Part shown: piece after piece, positions 1 to 10,175 of the stretch
Layout: each line of letters starts with the position of its first letter
Position numbering within the stretch: the first letter of the stretch is position 1
Source of the DNA: Lichenihabitans psoromatis
GTDB lineage: Bacteria > Pseudomonadota > Alphaproteobacteria > Rhizobiales > Beijerinckiaceae
Direction of reading: 5' to 3'
Assembly: GCF_004323635.1 (NCBI RefSeq)
Contig: NZ_CP036515.1
Coordinates: forward strand, 3,163,501 to 3,227,500
Length of the DNA stretch: 64,000 nucleotides
The notes under the pieces: generated by a model
The model's input: the letters and a program-made list of their open reading frames with translations, nothing else
What the model was told of the DNA's origin: nothing
Database searches by the model: none
Position numbers and translations under genes: made by a program

Positions 1-2433
1 GTCGTCGAAAAGACCGCACTGGCCGAAGCCGAGATCGAATATGAAGACTATACCAGCGACACCGTCTTTGCGGCGTTCCCGGTGCTGCGATCTCCCTCGG
101 CCGACATGATGGACGCGTCCATCGTCATCTGGACCACGACGCCCTGGACCATGCCGGGGAATCGCGCCATCGCGTTCTCGTCGCGTGTGTCATACGGCAT
201 GTACGACGTCACCGAGGCCGCCGACGACAATTGGGCCAATGTCGGGGCGCGCTACGTGCTGGCCGATACGCTTGCGGCCGGACTGTTCAAGGCTGCGCGG
301 GTCGTTGCCTTCCAGCGGATCGGCGACGTGTCGTCCGAGACCTTAGCCGCCACGCTCTGCCGCCACCCCTTCGCCACGACTTTGCCGGGCTATGATTTTC
401 CTGTGCCGTTGCTCGAAGGCGACCATGTGACCGACGAGGCCGGCACGGGATTCGTGCATACCGCGCCAAGCCATGGCCGCGAGGATTTCGACCTGTGGAT
501 GGCAAGGACTCGTGAGCTTCTGAGCCTTGGGGTCGATACCCGCATTCCCTACACGGTCGATGCCGACGGGGCCTATACGGCTGATGCGCCGGGGTTCGAA
601 GGCAAGCGCGTCCTGACCGAAACCGGGGCGAAGGGCGACGCCAACGAAGCGATCTTTGCGGCTCTGCTCGCGGCCGGCACGCTCGTGGCGCGCGGCAAGG
701 TCAAGCATCCCTATCCGCACTCGTGGCGTTCCAAAAAGCCGGTTATCTTCCGCAACACGCCGCAATGGTTCATCGCGATGGATCAACCCATCGCCGGTAT
801 GAGCCTTGGGGGAGACAACGCCAGTGCGATCGACGCGGCGCTGTCCAACGGTGGCCCGACCTTGCGCGAGCTCGCGCTCGAAGCGATCGTGCAGACCAAA
901 TGGGTGCCGGCGAGCGGCGAAAACCGCATCACCGGCATGGTCGCCAACCGGCCCGATTGGGTCGTGTCGCGCCAGCGTGCCTGGGGCGTGCCGATCGCGA
1001 TCTTTGTTCGTGAAGCCGAGGGCGGCGCGATCGAGATCCTTCGCGACGAGACTGTCAATGCCAGCGTGATCGCGGCCTTCGAGGCAGAGGGCGCCGACGC
1101 TTGGTATCGGGAAGGGGCGCGCGAGCGCTTTCTCGGCGATCTATCCGGCGAGGCTTGGCAGCCGGTGCAGGACATCCTTGATGTGTGGTTCGACTCGGGG
1201 TCGACCCATGCGTTCGTTTTGGAAGACGCCGTGCATTTCCCTGGTCTCGCCGGGATCAAGCGGCGCGCTGTCGGCGGCACCGACGAGGTCATGTATCTCG
1301 AAGGCTCCGACCAGCATCGGGGCTGGTTCCATTCGTCGCTGCTCGAAAGCTGTGGCACCCGCGGCATCGCGCCCTATGACATCGTGCTGACGCATGGCTT
1401 CACGCTGGACGAGCGCGGCCGCAAAATGTCGAAATCGCTCGGCAACCAGACGTTGCCGCAGGACATCATCAAGGTCAGCGGCGCAGATATCCTGCGGCTG
1501 TGGGTGGCGGGCGTCGACTATTCGGACGATCAGCGCATCGGGCCGGAAATCCTGAAAACCACGTCCGATACATATCGAAAGCTTCGCAACACCCTGCGCT
1601 GGATGCTCGGCACCCTGGCGCATTACCGGCCCGAGCAGGCGGTCGATCATGACGCGATGGATGAGATCGACCGGCTCATGCTGCATCGGCTCGCCGAACT
1701 CGATGTCGAGGTGCGGGACGCTTATGCGCGTTTCGACTATAAGCGGATTGTGGCGCGCCTGTCCGCCTTTCTCAACACCGACCTTTCGGCCTTCTACTTC
1801 GATGTCCGCAAGGACTCGCTCTATTGCGACCCGCTTTCAAGCACCAAGCGGCTTGGGTCACTGACCGCGATCGAGCATATTTTCCGGAGCGTCACGGTCT
1901 GGCTCGCGCCGATCCTCTCCTTCACCTGCGAAGAGGCATGGCTGAACCGCTACCCCGATGCGGCTTCGGTCCACCTCGAATTGTTTCCCGATCTTCCAGC
2001 GGCGTGGCGCGACGACGCGCTGGCGTCCAAGTGGGATGCGATCAGGCGGGTGCGTTCGGCCGTGACTGGTGCGCTCGAGATCGAGCGGGCCAACAAGCGG
2101 ATGGGGTCCTCGCTCGAAGCCGCGCCGCTGGTTTTCGTTGATGATGCCGCTTTGGTGGCGCTGCTCGGATCGGTCGACTTCGCCGAGGTCTGTATCGTGT
2201 CGGATATCGCGGTCGAGGCCGGTCGCGGGCCTGACGAGGCTTATCGGCAGGCCGACGTGCCCGGCGTCGCGGTGGTGCCGCGTCGTGCCGAAGGGCGGAA
2301 GTGCGCTCGCTCGTGGAAAATCACCCCCTCGGTTGGTGGTGATCCCGATTATCCCGACGTGACACCGCGCGACGCGCTCGCGCTGCGTGAGCTCGCGGCT
2401 CGTGACACCGCCTTGCGCGGCAGCGCGGCCTGA
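1..2433 (+). CDS. ileS: Isoleucyl-tRNA synthetase, 3' part (5' end outside window)
   Basis: Class I aminoacyl-tRNA synthetase that charges tRNA-Ile in the cytoplasm. The frame is open from base 1, so the start and the HIGH motif lie upstream of the window. Visible here are the CP1 editing domain ([10 protein letters not shown] near base 130; [16 protein letters not shown] near 435), the KMSKS motif at 1423-1437, and the anticodon-binding helical domain. The C-terminal tail has a single cysteine (KCARSWK) instead of the four-cysteine zinc site of E. coli IleRS; my recollection is that this is normal for alphaproteobacteria. The stop overlaps the lspA start (TGATG), which implies co-translation. 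Confidence 0.97.
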   Translation, partial: VVEKTALAEAEIEYEDYTSDTVFAAFPVLRSPSADMMDASIVIWTTTPWTMPGNRAIAFSSRVSYGMYDVTEAADDNWANVGARYVLADTLAAGLFKAARVVAFQRIGDVSSETLAATLCRHPFATTLPGYDFPVPLLEGDHVTDEAGTGFVHTAPSHGREDFDLWMARTRELLSLGVDTRIPYTVDADGAYTADAPGFEGKRVLTETGAKGDANEAIFAALLAAGTLVARGKVKHPYPHSWRSKKPVIFRNTPQWFIAMDQPIAGMSLGGDNASAIDAALSNGGPTLRELALEAIVQTKWVPASGENRITGMVANRPDWVVSRQRAWGVPIAIFVREAEGGAIEILRDETVNASVIAAFEAEGADAWYREGARERFLGDLSGEAWQPVQDILDVWFDSGSTHAFVLEDAVHFPGLAGIKRRAVGGTDEVMYLEGSDQHRGWFHSSLLESCGTRGIAPYDIVLTHGFTLDERGRKMSKSLGNQTLPQDIIKVSGADILRLWVAGVDYSDDQRIGPEILKTTSDTYRKLRNTLRWMLGTLAHYRPEQAVDHDAMDEIDRLMLHRLAELDVEVRDAYARFDYKRIVARLSAFLNTDLSAFYFDVRKDSLYCDPLSSTKRLGSLTAIEHIFRSVTVWLAPILSFTCEEAWLNRYPDAASVHLELFPDLPAAWRDDALASKWDAIRRVRSAVTGALEIERANKRMGSSLEAAPLVFVDDAALVALLGSVDFAEVCIVSDIAVEAGRGPDEAYRQADVPGVAVVPRRAEGRKCARSWKITPSVGGDPDYPDVTPRDALALRELAARDTALRGSAA

Positions 2434-2915
2434 TGCCGATCCGCGTTCTCGGGCTTCTGGTCGCTCTGGCGGCTTTGGCGGCCGATCAAGCATCGAAGCT
2501 GTGGCTGTTGTTCGTCTATGATCTTGGCAACCATCAGCCAGTGCGGCTGTTGCCGTTTCTTGATCTCGTCCTCGTCTGGAACCGCGGCATCTCTTACTCG
2601 CTGTTCACGACCGATAGCGAACGGGGCAGGGTGATCTTGCTGGCCGTGACGCTACTGGCGACGGCGGCGCTCGTGGTCTGGTTATTTCGGGTGCACAGCC
2701 GGTTCACGGCGGCGGCGCTGGGCCTCTTGATTGGCGGCGCGCTCGGCAATGCCTACGATCGGTTTGCCTACGGGGCGGTGGCGGATTTCGTGTGGTTTCA
2801 CGCGAGAACGTTCTCGTGGTATATTTTCAACGGTGCGGATATCGCGATCGTGATCGGCGTCATCTTGCTGATCTACGAGTCGATCTTCCAACGAGCCGCC
2901 TCCAAAATGCCGTGA
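2433..2915 (+). CDS. lspA: Lipoprotein signal peptidase (signal peptidase II)
   Basis: Inner-membrane aspartyl protease that removes signal peptides from diacylglyceryl-modified prolipoproteins. The 160-residue length is typical. Four hydrophobic segments are visible. Family motifs present are ADQASK in TM1, WNRGISYSLF, GNAYDRFAYGAVADF with one catalytic Asp, and FNGADIAI with the second. The ATG overlaps the ileS stop by one base, an ileS-lspA pairing seen in many bacteria. Confidence 0.96.
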   Translation: MPIRVLGLLVALAALAADQASKLWLLFVYDLGNHQPVRLLPFLDLVLVWNRGISYSLFTTDSERGRVILLAVTLLATAALVVWLFRVHSRFTAAALGLLIGGALGNAYDRFAYGAVADFVWFHARTFSWYIFNGADIAIVIGVILLIYESIFQRAASKMP

Positions 2916-2995
2916 AGCCTCGGCATCAACCGACAATATGGTCAGGCGCCATGACCACATCGACCTGATATCGGCGCAACAAGAAGGAGTTCGCT

Positions 2996-3691
2996 TTGGC
3001 CCATCGTTCTAAGACAACGCGAACCGTCATCTTGGGTGCTGCGCTTGCGAGTGGCCTCGCCTTTGCGGGAACCCAGGCGCGTGCTGCCGACGACGGTTAT
3101 GACAACGTGTTCTCGTCTGTGCTGACCGCCACGGGGTTGCTCCACGAGAAGACCTCTCCGGACATCGAATATCGCGAGCGGCCGCCGCTGGTTCTCCCGC
3201 CCAAGGCTGGGTTGGTGGCACCGGTGAAGCAGGGCGCCGCCCGGCCGAGCTCGTGGCCGCAGGATCCCGACGTGTTGAAGCAGCGCAAGGCTGCCGAAGC
3301 AGCCCGTGCGCCAATGCTCGATGGTTTCGCCAATTCGCGGGATGGTGTGCTGTCGAAGGAAGAATTGATGCGTGGCCGTGTTGCTGGCGGCCAAGGCGGC
3401 GGCCCCGACGAGTGCGGTGGGTTCGCCAACAACAACCGCTCCTGCAACCTGCTCAGCCCGGACGAATTGAAGGCGCAAGGCGACCGCTACAATGCGATGG
3501 TGGGTGCCGACAAAAAGTCGGATGTCGTCACGGCTGGTGTCGAACCGGATCGCGTTTATCTGACCCAACCGCCGCGTGGATATTTGAAGGCGACCAAGAC
3601 CGTGAAGGTCACGGCGGAAGCACCGCGCGAGATCGTCGACGAGTCGAATCCGAAGGCCGCCAACTACTATCGCGCGCCCACCAACGAATAA
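2996..3691 (+). CDS. Exported protein of unknown function, BamF/DUF3035-like motif
   Basis: 231 residues starting at TTG 2996, chosen because AAGGAG at 2984-2989 is well placed and the product then begins with a clear Sec signal peptide (basic MAHRSKTTR, hydrophobic core, cleavage after TQARA). The mature part has YRERPPLVLPP followed by a Pro/Lys-rich stretch, a Gly-rich region and a C-terminus without recognisable domain. The PPLVLPP element recalls DUF3035/BamF-type envelope proteins of alphaproteobacteria, but there is no lipobox cysteine at the cleavage site, so the link is weak. Its position behind lspA fits an envelope role. Confidence 0.75.
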   Translation: MAHRSKTTRTVILGAALASGLAFAGTQARAADDGYDNVFSSVLTATGLLHEKTSPDIEYRERPPLVLPPKAGLVAPVKQGAARPSSWPQDPDVLKQRKAAEAARAPMLDGFANSRDGVLSKEELMRGRVAGGQGGGPDECGGFANNNRSCNLLSPDELKAQGDRYNAMVGADKKSDVVTAGVEPDRVYLTQPPRGYLKATKTVKVTAEAPREIVDESNPKAANYYRAPTNE

Positions 3692-3704
3692 GTCTCGTTA
3701 GGCT

Positions 3705-3733
3705 CGTCGGGGGCGGCCTTGCCCTCCCCGACG
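3705..3733 (+). terminator. Possible terminator hairpin after the exported protein
   Basis: CGTCGGGG (3705-3712) and CCCCGACG (3726-3733) form a perfect 8-bp stem with a short inner GGC/GCC pairing. No T-run follows, so intrinsic termination is only possible. Confidence 0.45.
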
Positions 3734-3864
3734 CCGTTGCTTAGAACGCGCGCTTGATCCTTCGACGCTTGGGCGAATGGCCTGGTGTCGAACCAACCAG
3801 ATCGAGCGTCGTCCGTTTCCCTCTTTGATGTCATCGGGGCCGGCCGCTCGAGTGCGAGAGCCCC

Positions 3865-5376
3865 ATGTCGATCGATGCTCCGGCCAACAACGAGACCGTC
3901 AAGCCGCGCCTGCCGCGTGGGTTGATCGACCGCGGCCCGCTTGATCTTGCCGCGACCGATCGGATGTTGTCGGCCATTCGTGAGAATTACGCGCTCTACG
4001 GTTTCGAGGCGGTCGAAACACCGCTGATCGAATATACCGACGCGCTCGGCAAATTCCTGCCCGATCTCGATCGGCCCAACGAGGGTGTTTTCTCGTTCAA
4101 GGACGACGACGAGGCTTGGCTGTCTCTGCGCTATGATTTGACCGCGCCGCTCGCCCGCTACGTGGCCCAGAATTACGACACGCTGCCGAAACCCTATCGC
4201 AGTTTTCGCGTCGGGCAGGTGTTTCGGAACGAGAAGCCGGGGCCGGGTCGTTTTCGTCAATTCATGCAATTCGACGCCGATACGGTCGGGTCCGCCTCTG
4301 TCGCGGCCGATGCCGAAATGTGCGTTATGGCGGCCGGGACCCTAGAGAAGCTCGGCATCCCGCGCGGCGACTATCGCGTCAAGGTCAATAATCGCAAGGT
4401 CCTCGATGGCGTCATGGAGGCTGCTGGTCTCGGCGCGCCCGATCAGGCCGGGCGACGACTGACCGTTCTCCGCGCGATCGATAAGCTCGATCGGCTCGGT
4501 CCCGACGGGGTTCGCGCGCTGCTCGGGTCCGGGCGCCGCGACGAGAGCGGCGACTTTACCAAGGGCGCCGGGCTCGATGAGGCGGCGATCGCCACGATCC
4601 TGGCTTTTACCGAGGCCGGAACCGACACCAACGACGCGACGCTGGTCAACCTCGCCGAGGTCGTGGCTGGCTCAGCGCGCGGGCAGGAGGGGGTCGCCGA
4701 ACTGCGCGAGATCGCGGCTCTGGTGGCGGCTGCCGGCTGTGGCGAAGATCAGGTGATCCTCGATCCATCGGTCGTGCGTGGGCTCGAATATTACACCGGT
4801 CCAGTCTTCGAGGCCGATCTCACCTTCACGGTTCAGGGCGAGGACGGGAAGCCCGTTCGCTTTGGATCGGTCGGCGGCGGGGGGCGCTACGATGGCTTGG
4901 TGGCGCGCTTTCGCAACGAACCCGTTCCAGCCACCGGATTTTCCATTGGTGTATCGCGGTTGTTCGCGGCCCTGAAGGCGGTCGGTAGCCCGATCGTTGT
5001 CGGCGGTCCTGCGGCCGGACCGGTCGTGGTTCTGGTGCTCGATAAAGATCAGCTGCCGCATTATCAAGGTTTGGTGACGCGGCTACGCGAGGCGGGCGTG
5101 CGGGCCGAACTCTACCTCGGGCAGTCCGGCATGAACGCGCAGTTGAAATATGCCGACAAGCGCGCCAGCGTTTGCGCCGTCATTCAAGGCAGCAACGAGC
5201 GTCAGGCCGAGGGCGGCGCGACCGTCATGATCCGCGATCTCGTCCTTGGGGCGGAACTCGCCAAGGGCAGCAAAGACCGCGACGATTATCTCGACTTGCG
5301 CCAAAAGGCACAATTTCCAGTTTTGGAGGCCGATCTCGTAACGGCCGTTCAGGAGGTTCTCGCCCGCCACGCCTAG
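3865..5376 (+). CDS. hisS: Histidyl-tRNA synthetase
   Basis: Class II synthetase charging tRNA-His, 503 residues, longer than the roughly 420 of E. coli. Motif 2 is near residues 118-141 ([15 protein letters not shown] then QFDADTVG). The histidine-binding motif [12 protein letters not shown] is near residue 305 and motif 3 (GGGGRYDGL) near 337. An HGTP anticodon-binding domain fills residues 400-500. It lies just upstream of hisZ, its regulatory paralogue, and hisG. Confidence 0.96.
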   Translation: MSIDAPANNETVKPRLPRGLIDRGPLDLAATDRMLSAIRENYALYGFEAVETPLIEYTDALGKFLPDLDRPNEGVFSFKDDDEAWLSLRYDLTAPLARYVAQNYDTLPKPYRSFRVGQVFRNEKPGPGRFRQFMQFDADTVGSASVAADAEMCVMAAGTLEKLGIPRGDYRVKVNNRKVLDGVMEAAGLGAPDQAGRRLTVLRAIDKLDRLGPDGVRALLGSGRRDESGDFTKGAGLDEAAIATILAFTEAGTDTNDATLVNLAEVVAGSARGQEGVAELREIAALVAAAGCGEDQVILDPSVVRGLEYYTGPVFEADLTFTVQGEDGKPVRFGSVGGGGRYDGLVARFRNEPVPATGFSIGVSRLFAALKAVGSPIVVGGPAAGPVVVLVLDKDQLPHYQGLVTRLREAGVRAELYLGQSGMNAQLKYADKRASVCAVIQGSNERQAEGGATVMIRDLVLGAELAKGSKDRDDYLDLRQKAQFPVLEADLVTAVQEVLARHA

Positions 5377-5542
5377 ACCCCGGGGTGCGGCGGTTGCGGA
5401 CTATTGACTCTCCGTCCCGAAAGCGGTCGCGCCGAGCAGCCACGCTTGTTACAAGCGCGCCAATGACGTGTCGGACGAGCATTACCCTCATGGGGCGCAC
5501 GATCCGACGCTCGACCGGAACGACGAGGACGCACGGTTGACG

Positions 5543-6694
5543 ATGAGTTCGGAACAGACGGCGGTATCGATCGGCGATCGACGCCAAGCGGCCCTCTTAG
5601 CGCGGTTCGCGGCGTCCGGCTACGAGCCGATCGACTTGCCGATCCTCGGCCCGGCCTCGGTCTTCATCGATTTTTCCGGTGAAGAGATCCGCTCGGGCTT
5701 GTTCCTGACCAGCGATGACGCGGGCGCTGAACTCTGTCTTCGCCCCGAATATACGATCCCTTTGTGCCGCGCCTATCTCGGTTCGGATCGCGCTGGCCGA
5801 CAGGCCAGCTTCGCCTATTGTGGTCCCGTCTTCCGGTCGCGGCCGGGCCACGCCGCCGAGAGTGTGCAATCAGGAATCGAGAGCTACGGGCGGGCCGATA
5901 TCGCGGCCGCCGATGCCGAGATTTTGGCGCTCTCGCTTGAGGCGGCTGCGGCGGCCGGCACCGCCGGTCTCGCGATCCGCGTCGGAGATGCCGGGCTTGT
6001 GTCGCGCGTCTTTCAAGCGTTGCGTCTTCCAGAGAGTTGGCAGCGTCGGCTGCGGCGTGGGCTCGACAAGGGCCAGACGATTGACACGATCATGAACGGA
6101 GCGCCGAGCGCGATCGGTGACCATTCGGGCGTGTTGGCGGCCCTGACCGGGACGGATCAGAAGGGCGCGCGGGCGCTCGTCGAAGATCTCTTGTCGATCG
6201 CCGGCATCGCATCGGTCGGTGGCCGCTCCGCTGCCGAGATTGCCGAGCGTTTTCTGGTTCAGGTGGCCAACAAGGCGTCGCCGGCTTTTGCCGACGAGCA
6301 ACGGCACAGCCTCGACCGCTTTCTGGCCATCGACGGGTCGCTCGACGACGCCTCCGCCAAGCTACGCGCTTGGGCCCGCGAGACCGGGCTGGACCTTGGC
6401 GACGCTCTCGACCTCTTCGATGACCGCATCAATTTCATGGCGGCCTGCGATATCGACATGGATGCGCTGGTGTTTGAAGCCTCGTTTGGACGCAACCTCG
6501 ATTACTATACCGGCTTCGTCTTCGAGGCACGGCGCCCCGGCGCGGTTCAGGAGGGCGACGACGTCTTGATCGGCGGCGGACGCTACGACCGCTTGGCCGA
6601 ACAACTCGGCAGTCGTGAGCCGATCGCGGCCGTCGGCGCGTCGATCTGGGTCGACCGCCTCGACGATACGTCCCGCGAAGGAGCGATCCGATGA
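5543..6694 (+). CDS. hisZ: ATP phosphoribosyltransferase regulatory subunit
   Basis: HisS-like, catalytically inactive paralogue that binds HisG and enables the first step of histidine biosynthesis. Start set at ATG 5543 (MSSEQTAVS), giving 383 residues; GAGGA at 5525-5529 lies upstream. The frame is open to GTG 5468, and TTG 5537 is also possible. Seen: class II core motifs [27 protein letters not shown] and [13 protein letters not shown]. The stop overlaps the hisG start (ATGA). Confidence 0.92.
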   Translation: MSSEQTAVSIGDRRQAALLARFAASGYEPIDLPILGPASVFIDFSGEEIRSGLFLTSDDAGAELCLRPEYTIPLCRAYLGSDRAGRQASFAYCGPVFRSRPGHAAESVQSGIESYGRADIAAADAEILALSLEAAAAAGTAGLAIRVGDAGLVSRVFQALRLPESWQRRLRRGLDKGQTIDTIMNGAPSAIGDHSGVLAALTGTDQKGARALVEDLLSIAGIASVGGRSAAEIAERFLVQVANKASPAFADEQRHSLDRFLAIDGSLDDASAKLRAWARETGLDLGDALDLFDDRINFMAACDIDMDALVFEASFGRNLDYYTGFVFEARRPGAVQEGDDVLIGGGRYDRLAEQLGSREPIAAVGASIWVDRLDDTSREGAIR

Positions 6695-7677
6695 GCGACG
6701 TATCGAACACGCCGTTCGTTGTGGCAGTCCCGTCCAAGGGCCGTCTGCAGGAAAATGCGGCCCAGTTTTTTGCCCGTGCCGGTCTCACGCTCGTGCAAGG
6801 CCGCGGCGCGCGCGATTATCGCGGCACGCTGGCGGGTTTCGACGGCCTCGAGGTCGCCTATCTGCCGGTCTCCGAAATCGTGGCAAGCCTCAAGGACGGA
6901 TCGGTCCATCTCGGGGTGGCGGGGGAAGACCTGATCCGCGAAGCGATGCCGGACGCCGACGCCCGCGTCGAACTGCTGGCGCCCCTCGGCTTTGGCAATG
7001 CGAATGTCGTCGTTGCGGTTCCGCAAGCCTGGATCGACGTCCGAACGATGACGGACCTTGAGGATGTGGCGGCGATCTTTCATGCACGACGCGGTCAGCG
7101 GATGCGGGTCGCGACCAAATACATCGATCTCACGCGGCGCTTCTTCGCCCAGCACGGGGTCAGCGACTACCGGATCGTCGAAAGTCTCGGCGCGACCGAG
7201 GGGGCTCCTGCCTCTGGCACGGCGGAACTGATCGTCGACATCACGACGACGGGCGCGACCCTCACGGCAAATGCGCTCAAGGTGCTCGATGATGGTGTCA
7301 TCCTGCGATCCGAGGCTAATCTGGTCGCGTCGATGCGGGCCGACTGGAGCGAACCGCATCTCCGCACCGCACGCGCGATTTTGTCGCGCATCGCGGCTGA
7401 GGAAACGGCGCGGCAAACGCGCGACGTCGTGGCCGATTTTCCAGATGTCCGCGATGGTCTCGGGCAAGAAGCGGCCGAGCGTTTCGGCGCCACGCTTCTC
7501 AGCGAGGGAAAGCGGGAGGCGACGACCTTCCGATGCAAGCGGCGCGACGCCGCGTCCTTGGCCGAGTGGCTCATCGAGCAGGGCGCTCATGCGGTTTCGG
7601 TACGCACAAACGATTATCTGTTCGCGTCGGATAGCCCCTTGTTCGATACGCTCGTTCATCGCGTTCGCCGAACGTAA
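6691..7677 (+). CDS. hisG: ATP phosphoribosyltransferase, catalytic subunit
   Basis: Joins ATP and PRPP in the committed step of histidine biosynthesis. 328 residues, beginning [10 protein letters not shown] (substrate-binding N-terminus), with [14 protein letters not shown] as the PRPP-binding loop. It is longer than short-form HisG usually found with HisZ; the extra C-terminal segment (from about residue 230) is, from memory, common in Hyphomicrobiales. ATGA overlap with hisZ indicates an operon and a HisZ-HisG complex. Confidence 0.95.
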   Translation: MSDVSNTPFVVAVPSKGRLQENAAQFFARAGLTLVQGRGARDYRGTLAGFDGLEVAYLPVSEIVASLKDGSVHLGVAGEDLIREAMPDADARVELLAPLGFGNANVVVAVPQAWIDVRTMTDLEDVAAIFHARRGQRMRVATKYIDLTRRFFAQHGVSDYRIVESLGATEGAPASGTAELIVDITTTGATLTANALKVLDDGVILRSEANLVASMRADWSEPHLRTARAILSRIAAEETARQTRDVVADFPDVRDGLGQEAAERFGATLLSEGKREATTFRCKRRDAASLAEWLIEQGAHAVSVRTNDYLFASDSPLFDTLVHRVRRT

Positions 7678-7678
7678 A

Positions 7679-7704
7679 ACGGCGCGACCCGAAGGCCGCG
7701 CCGT
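7679..7704. terminator. Inverted repeat between convergent hisG and the small secreted protein gene
   Basis: ACGGCGCG (7679-7686) pairs with CGCGCCGT (7697-7704) across a 10-base loop. Four A residues on the left would give a T-run on the minus strand, so it may act better for the minus-strand gene. Confidence 0.5.
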
Positions 7705-7772
7705 GTGAACTGACGAACAGGGATCAGGACAGACCGACCTTGGGGGCCGCCGATTGATCCCGATGCGTCGTC

Positions 7773-8060
7773 TCAGGGCTCGCTGCCTTTGGCCTTCACG
7801 TAATACCACGGCTCCGGAGCCACGGTGGCCTGCGGGACGGCGGTGATCACCGTCCGGCGACCAGCCACTCGAGCGGGCGCTTCGGCGGTTGCGTAGGGAA
7901 GATCGTAATCGGAGGGGCGCGACGTTGCCCGGTAGTCGCTCGCGCCGACCGAATAGTGATTGTGGACGTTGATGGGCCGGGACGGAGCAGACTGGGCCAA
8001 GGCCGCAGTCGAAGCGAGCATCACACCCGCAACAGCGATGTAGACTGCTTTATTCTGCAT
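7773..8060 (-). CDS. Small secreted protein of unknown function
   Basis: 95 residues with a clear Sec signal peptide (MQNKAVYIAVAGVMLASTA, cleavage after ALAQ). The mature part is short and Tyr/Pro/Ala-rich, with no cysteine or known domain. AAGAG lies upstream of the start. It is divergent from the META-domain gene and convergent with hisG. Function not recognised. Confidence 0.65.
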   Translation of the reverse strand: MQNKAVYIAVAGVMLASTAALAQSAPSRPINVHNHYSVGASDYRATSRPSDYDLPYATAEAPARVAGRRTVITAVPQATVAPEPWYYVKAKGSEP

Positions 8061-8329
8061 GAGACGTGCTCTTCGGTTTCAGAGGTTTGTTCCTCAGACC
8101 GCCAGCTTTGACCCCGGCACCGATGTTGAGCAATCGTCTTGGCGCTTGGCTGCTATGCACAGGAAACAGGCTCGATTTGTCAAGTAATTGATCATGTTGA
8201 ATAATGTACCGATCGGTATTCTTGCGATCAAAAGATCGTGAACCGATCGGGTCGGGTAGCGCGGGGAGCAAAGCGCTTTGCACCGCTTCGAGCAGCGGTT
8301 TAGATAGAGTTTGTGCGGAGTAAGGTTGC

Positions 8330-8788
8330 GTGATGATCGCTTTTCGACTCGTTTTGACGGCTGTCGCTTTGATCGGGATCGGTCTTCCGGCCGTTGCAAG
8401 TCCCCGCCATCCGGCCGCCAAGGCGGCAGACGCGAAGCCGACCACACCAGAGAAGGCATTCCCGCTCGGCAACACGTGGATCTTGCAGTCGATCAACGGC
8501 AAGGTCCCGGTCGGCGAGGCGCCCAGTTTTGCGCTCGATACGACCATGCGGGCGACCGGCTTTTCGGGGTGCAACACCTTCTCAATGGCGCTTTACCCGG
8601 TGAAGGACCAGAAGCTCGCGGCAGGCGCGATCGCGCTGACCCGCAAGACCTGCGACAAGGCCACGATGCTGGCCGAGCGCGACTTTCTGGTCGGGCTTCA
8701 CTCCCTGCCGACCTGGCAAGCCTCCGACAACGGCGACCTCACGATCAAGGGTCGCACCGGCGTTATGCAATTTCGACGCGGGATTTGA
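8330..8788 (+). CDS. META-domain (HslJ-like) exported protein
   Basis: 152 residues: N-terminal signal peptide (FRLVLTAVALIGIGLPAVA), then a META domain: NTWILQSINGK, a FSGCNTFSMALY element matching the family core, and LTRKTC near the end. E. coli HslJ, of the same family, is a heat-inducible outer-membrane lipoprotein linked to novobiocin resistance; here the role is unknown. GTG 8330 is followed directly by ATG 8333, and either may be used. It converges with dcd, 13 bases between the two stops. Confidence 0.8.
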   Translation: MMIAFRLVLTAVALIGIGLPAVASPRHPAAKAADAKPTTPEKAFPLGNTWILQSINGKVPVGEAPSFALDTTMRATGFSGCNTFSMALYPVKDQKLAAGAIALTRKTCDKATMLAERDFLVGLHSLPTWQASDNGDLTIKGRTGVMQFRRGI

Positions 8789-8801
8789 CCGGGGCGGGGT
8801 C

Positions 8802-9911
8802 TCAGTCGGGGCGGAAGTGCTTGGATAACTTCAGGCCCTGTGCCTGATAATTCGAGCCCGACGCAGCGCCGTACAGCGACTTAGGCCGCTCCGAGAGACG
8901 CTCATAGAGCAGGCGGCCGATGATCTGGCCATCCTCGAGAATGAACGGCACATCGCGGGAGCGGACTTCGAGCACTGCCCTGGCGCCCGTGCCGCCCGCC
9001 TCCGACGCGCCGAAGCCGGGGTCGAAAAAGCCCGCGTAATGCACGCGGAACTCGCCGACGAGCGGGTCGAACGGCACCATTTCGGCCGCATGATCGGCCG
9101 GAACATGCACGGCCTCCTTCGAGGCCAGGATGTAAAATTCGCCCGGATCGAGCACGAGCTCCTTGCGCGACCGGAGCGGAAGCGGTTCCCAAAAATCGTG
9201 CAGGTCGTAGAGCCCGACCGTATCGACGTCGATCAGCCCGGTGTGGCGTTTGGCGCGGTAGCCGATGAGCCCGCGATCGAAGCCACCGAGATCGACCGAA
9301 AGCGCCACGCCACCCGCGATCGAGGGCGTCGAGCCGGACACCAGGGTGTCGCGTCGATGCAGCGCGAGATGCGCGGCGTCGTCGAGCCGTGACTGCCCGG
9401 CGCGGAAGCGGATCTGCGACAGGCGCGATCCCGCCTTCACGCGCACCGGAAAGCTGCGCGGGCTGACTTCGAGGTAAAGCGGCCCGGCATAGCCGGCCTC
9501 GACAAAGTCGAATTCCCGCGCCTGATCGGTGATGACGCGCGTGAAGACGTCGATACGGCCGGTCGAACTCTTTGGGTTGGTGGCGGCCGAAATCGAGGCC
9601 GGAAGGTTCAGGGTTTCGTCGAGCTCGACGATCGTGACGGTGCCGGTCTCCAGCACGACGGGGCTCGACAGGTCCATTTCGTGCGAAGGCTGGCTTGCGA
9701 TGCAGGCTTCGACTGTTCGGTTCGGACCGGGCAGGAAACTGGCTCTCACGCGCCACGCCCGCGTGCCAAGCCGAAGATCGAGGCTCGCCGGTTGCACCAG
9801 ATGCTGGTCGGGTGCCGCCGGCGTGGTCGACACGATGGCGCCTGCGGCCGCCAAGGCCTCGATCTGATGCTCCGCGAGAAGGCCGGGCGGGAAGAGCGGC
9901 GAAGTCGTCAT
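8802..9911 (-). CDS. dcd: Two-domain 2'-deoxycytidine 5'-triphosphate deaminase
   Basis: Deaminates dCTP to dUTP for thymidylate supply. 369 residues from ATG 9911 (MTTSPLFPPG); the frame stays open to 9989 but the extra 26 residues look non-coding. The protein is about twice the length of E. coli Dcd and fits the fused N- and C-terminal DCD form of alphaproteobacteria, with LVQPASLDLRLG in the first half and GVALSVDLGG at the start of the second. SFPVRVKAGSRLSQIRFRAG resembles the trimer-core strand of dUTPase-fold enzymes. Confidence 0.88.
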   Translation of the reverse strand: MTTSPLFPPGLLAEHQIEALAAAGAIVSTTPAAPDQHLVQPASLDLRLGTRAWRVRASFLPGPNRTVEACIASQPSHEMDLSSPVVLETGTVTIVELDETLNLPASISAATNPKSSTGRIDVFTRVITDQAREFDFVEAGYAGPLYLEVSPRSFPVRVKAGSRLSQIRFRAGQSRLDDAAHLALHRRDTLVSGSTPSIAGGVALSVDLGGFDRGLIGYRAKRHTGLIDVDTVGLYDLHDFWEPLPLRSRKELVLDPGEFYILASKEAVHVPADHAAEMVPFDPLVGEFRVHYAGFFDPGFGASEAGGTGARAVLEVRSRDVPFILEDGQIIGRLLYERLSERPKSLYGAASGSNYQAQGLKLSKHFRPD

Positions 9912-10019
9912 GATTGTCGAAGTCGTTCCTAGAGCGCGGACGTTGCCGATTGGGACCGTAGCGTTACGGCAAAGGTCCGTTGACGCCAAGCGTCGCCGGT
10001 CTATAGTCCATCAATCGAA

Positions 10020-10078
10020 GTGGTCATTTGAGCCGGCTGGCTTGCCGCCACGTTAAACAAAGCGCTAAAAAGCCGGGT
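10020..10078 (+). promoter_or_regulatory. SAM-II riboswitch upstream of metZ
   Basis: The stretch carries the family's hallmarks in order: GGTCATTTGAGCCGGCT, then GCCACGTTAAACAA, then GCGCTAAAAAGC. SAM-II elements bind S-adenosylmethionine through a pseudoknot and repress translation of methionine-biosynthesis genes in alphaproteobacteria. The element ends about 100 bases before the metZ start, somewhat far for direct occlusion of the ribosome-binding site. Confidence 0.88.
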
Positions 10079-10175
10079 CGCCCGAACGGCCCCGCTTCGC
10101 GTTTTGAACGCAGACGCCTCCACGCGTCTTGCCAGCCGCGCCCGTTTGCACCTCGCTCCTGCATTCGGAGGATTT

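Noticed and set aside
1..2433. Loss of the IleRS zinc site as damage
   Set aside because: The KCARSWK tail without further cysteines is, to my knowledge, usual in alphaproteobacteria.
6583..7809. 408-codon minus-strand open frame opposite hisG
   Set aside because: Antisense shadow of hisG; no family resemblance.
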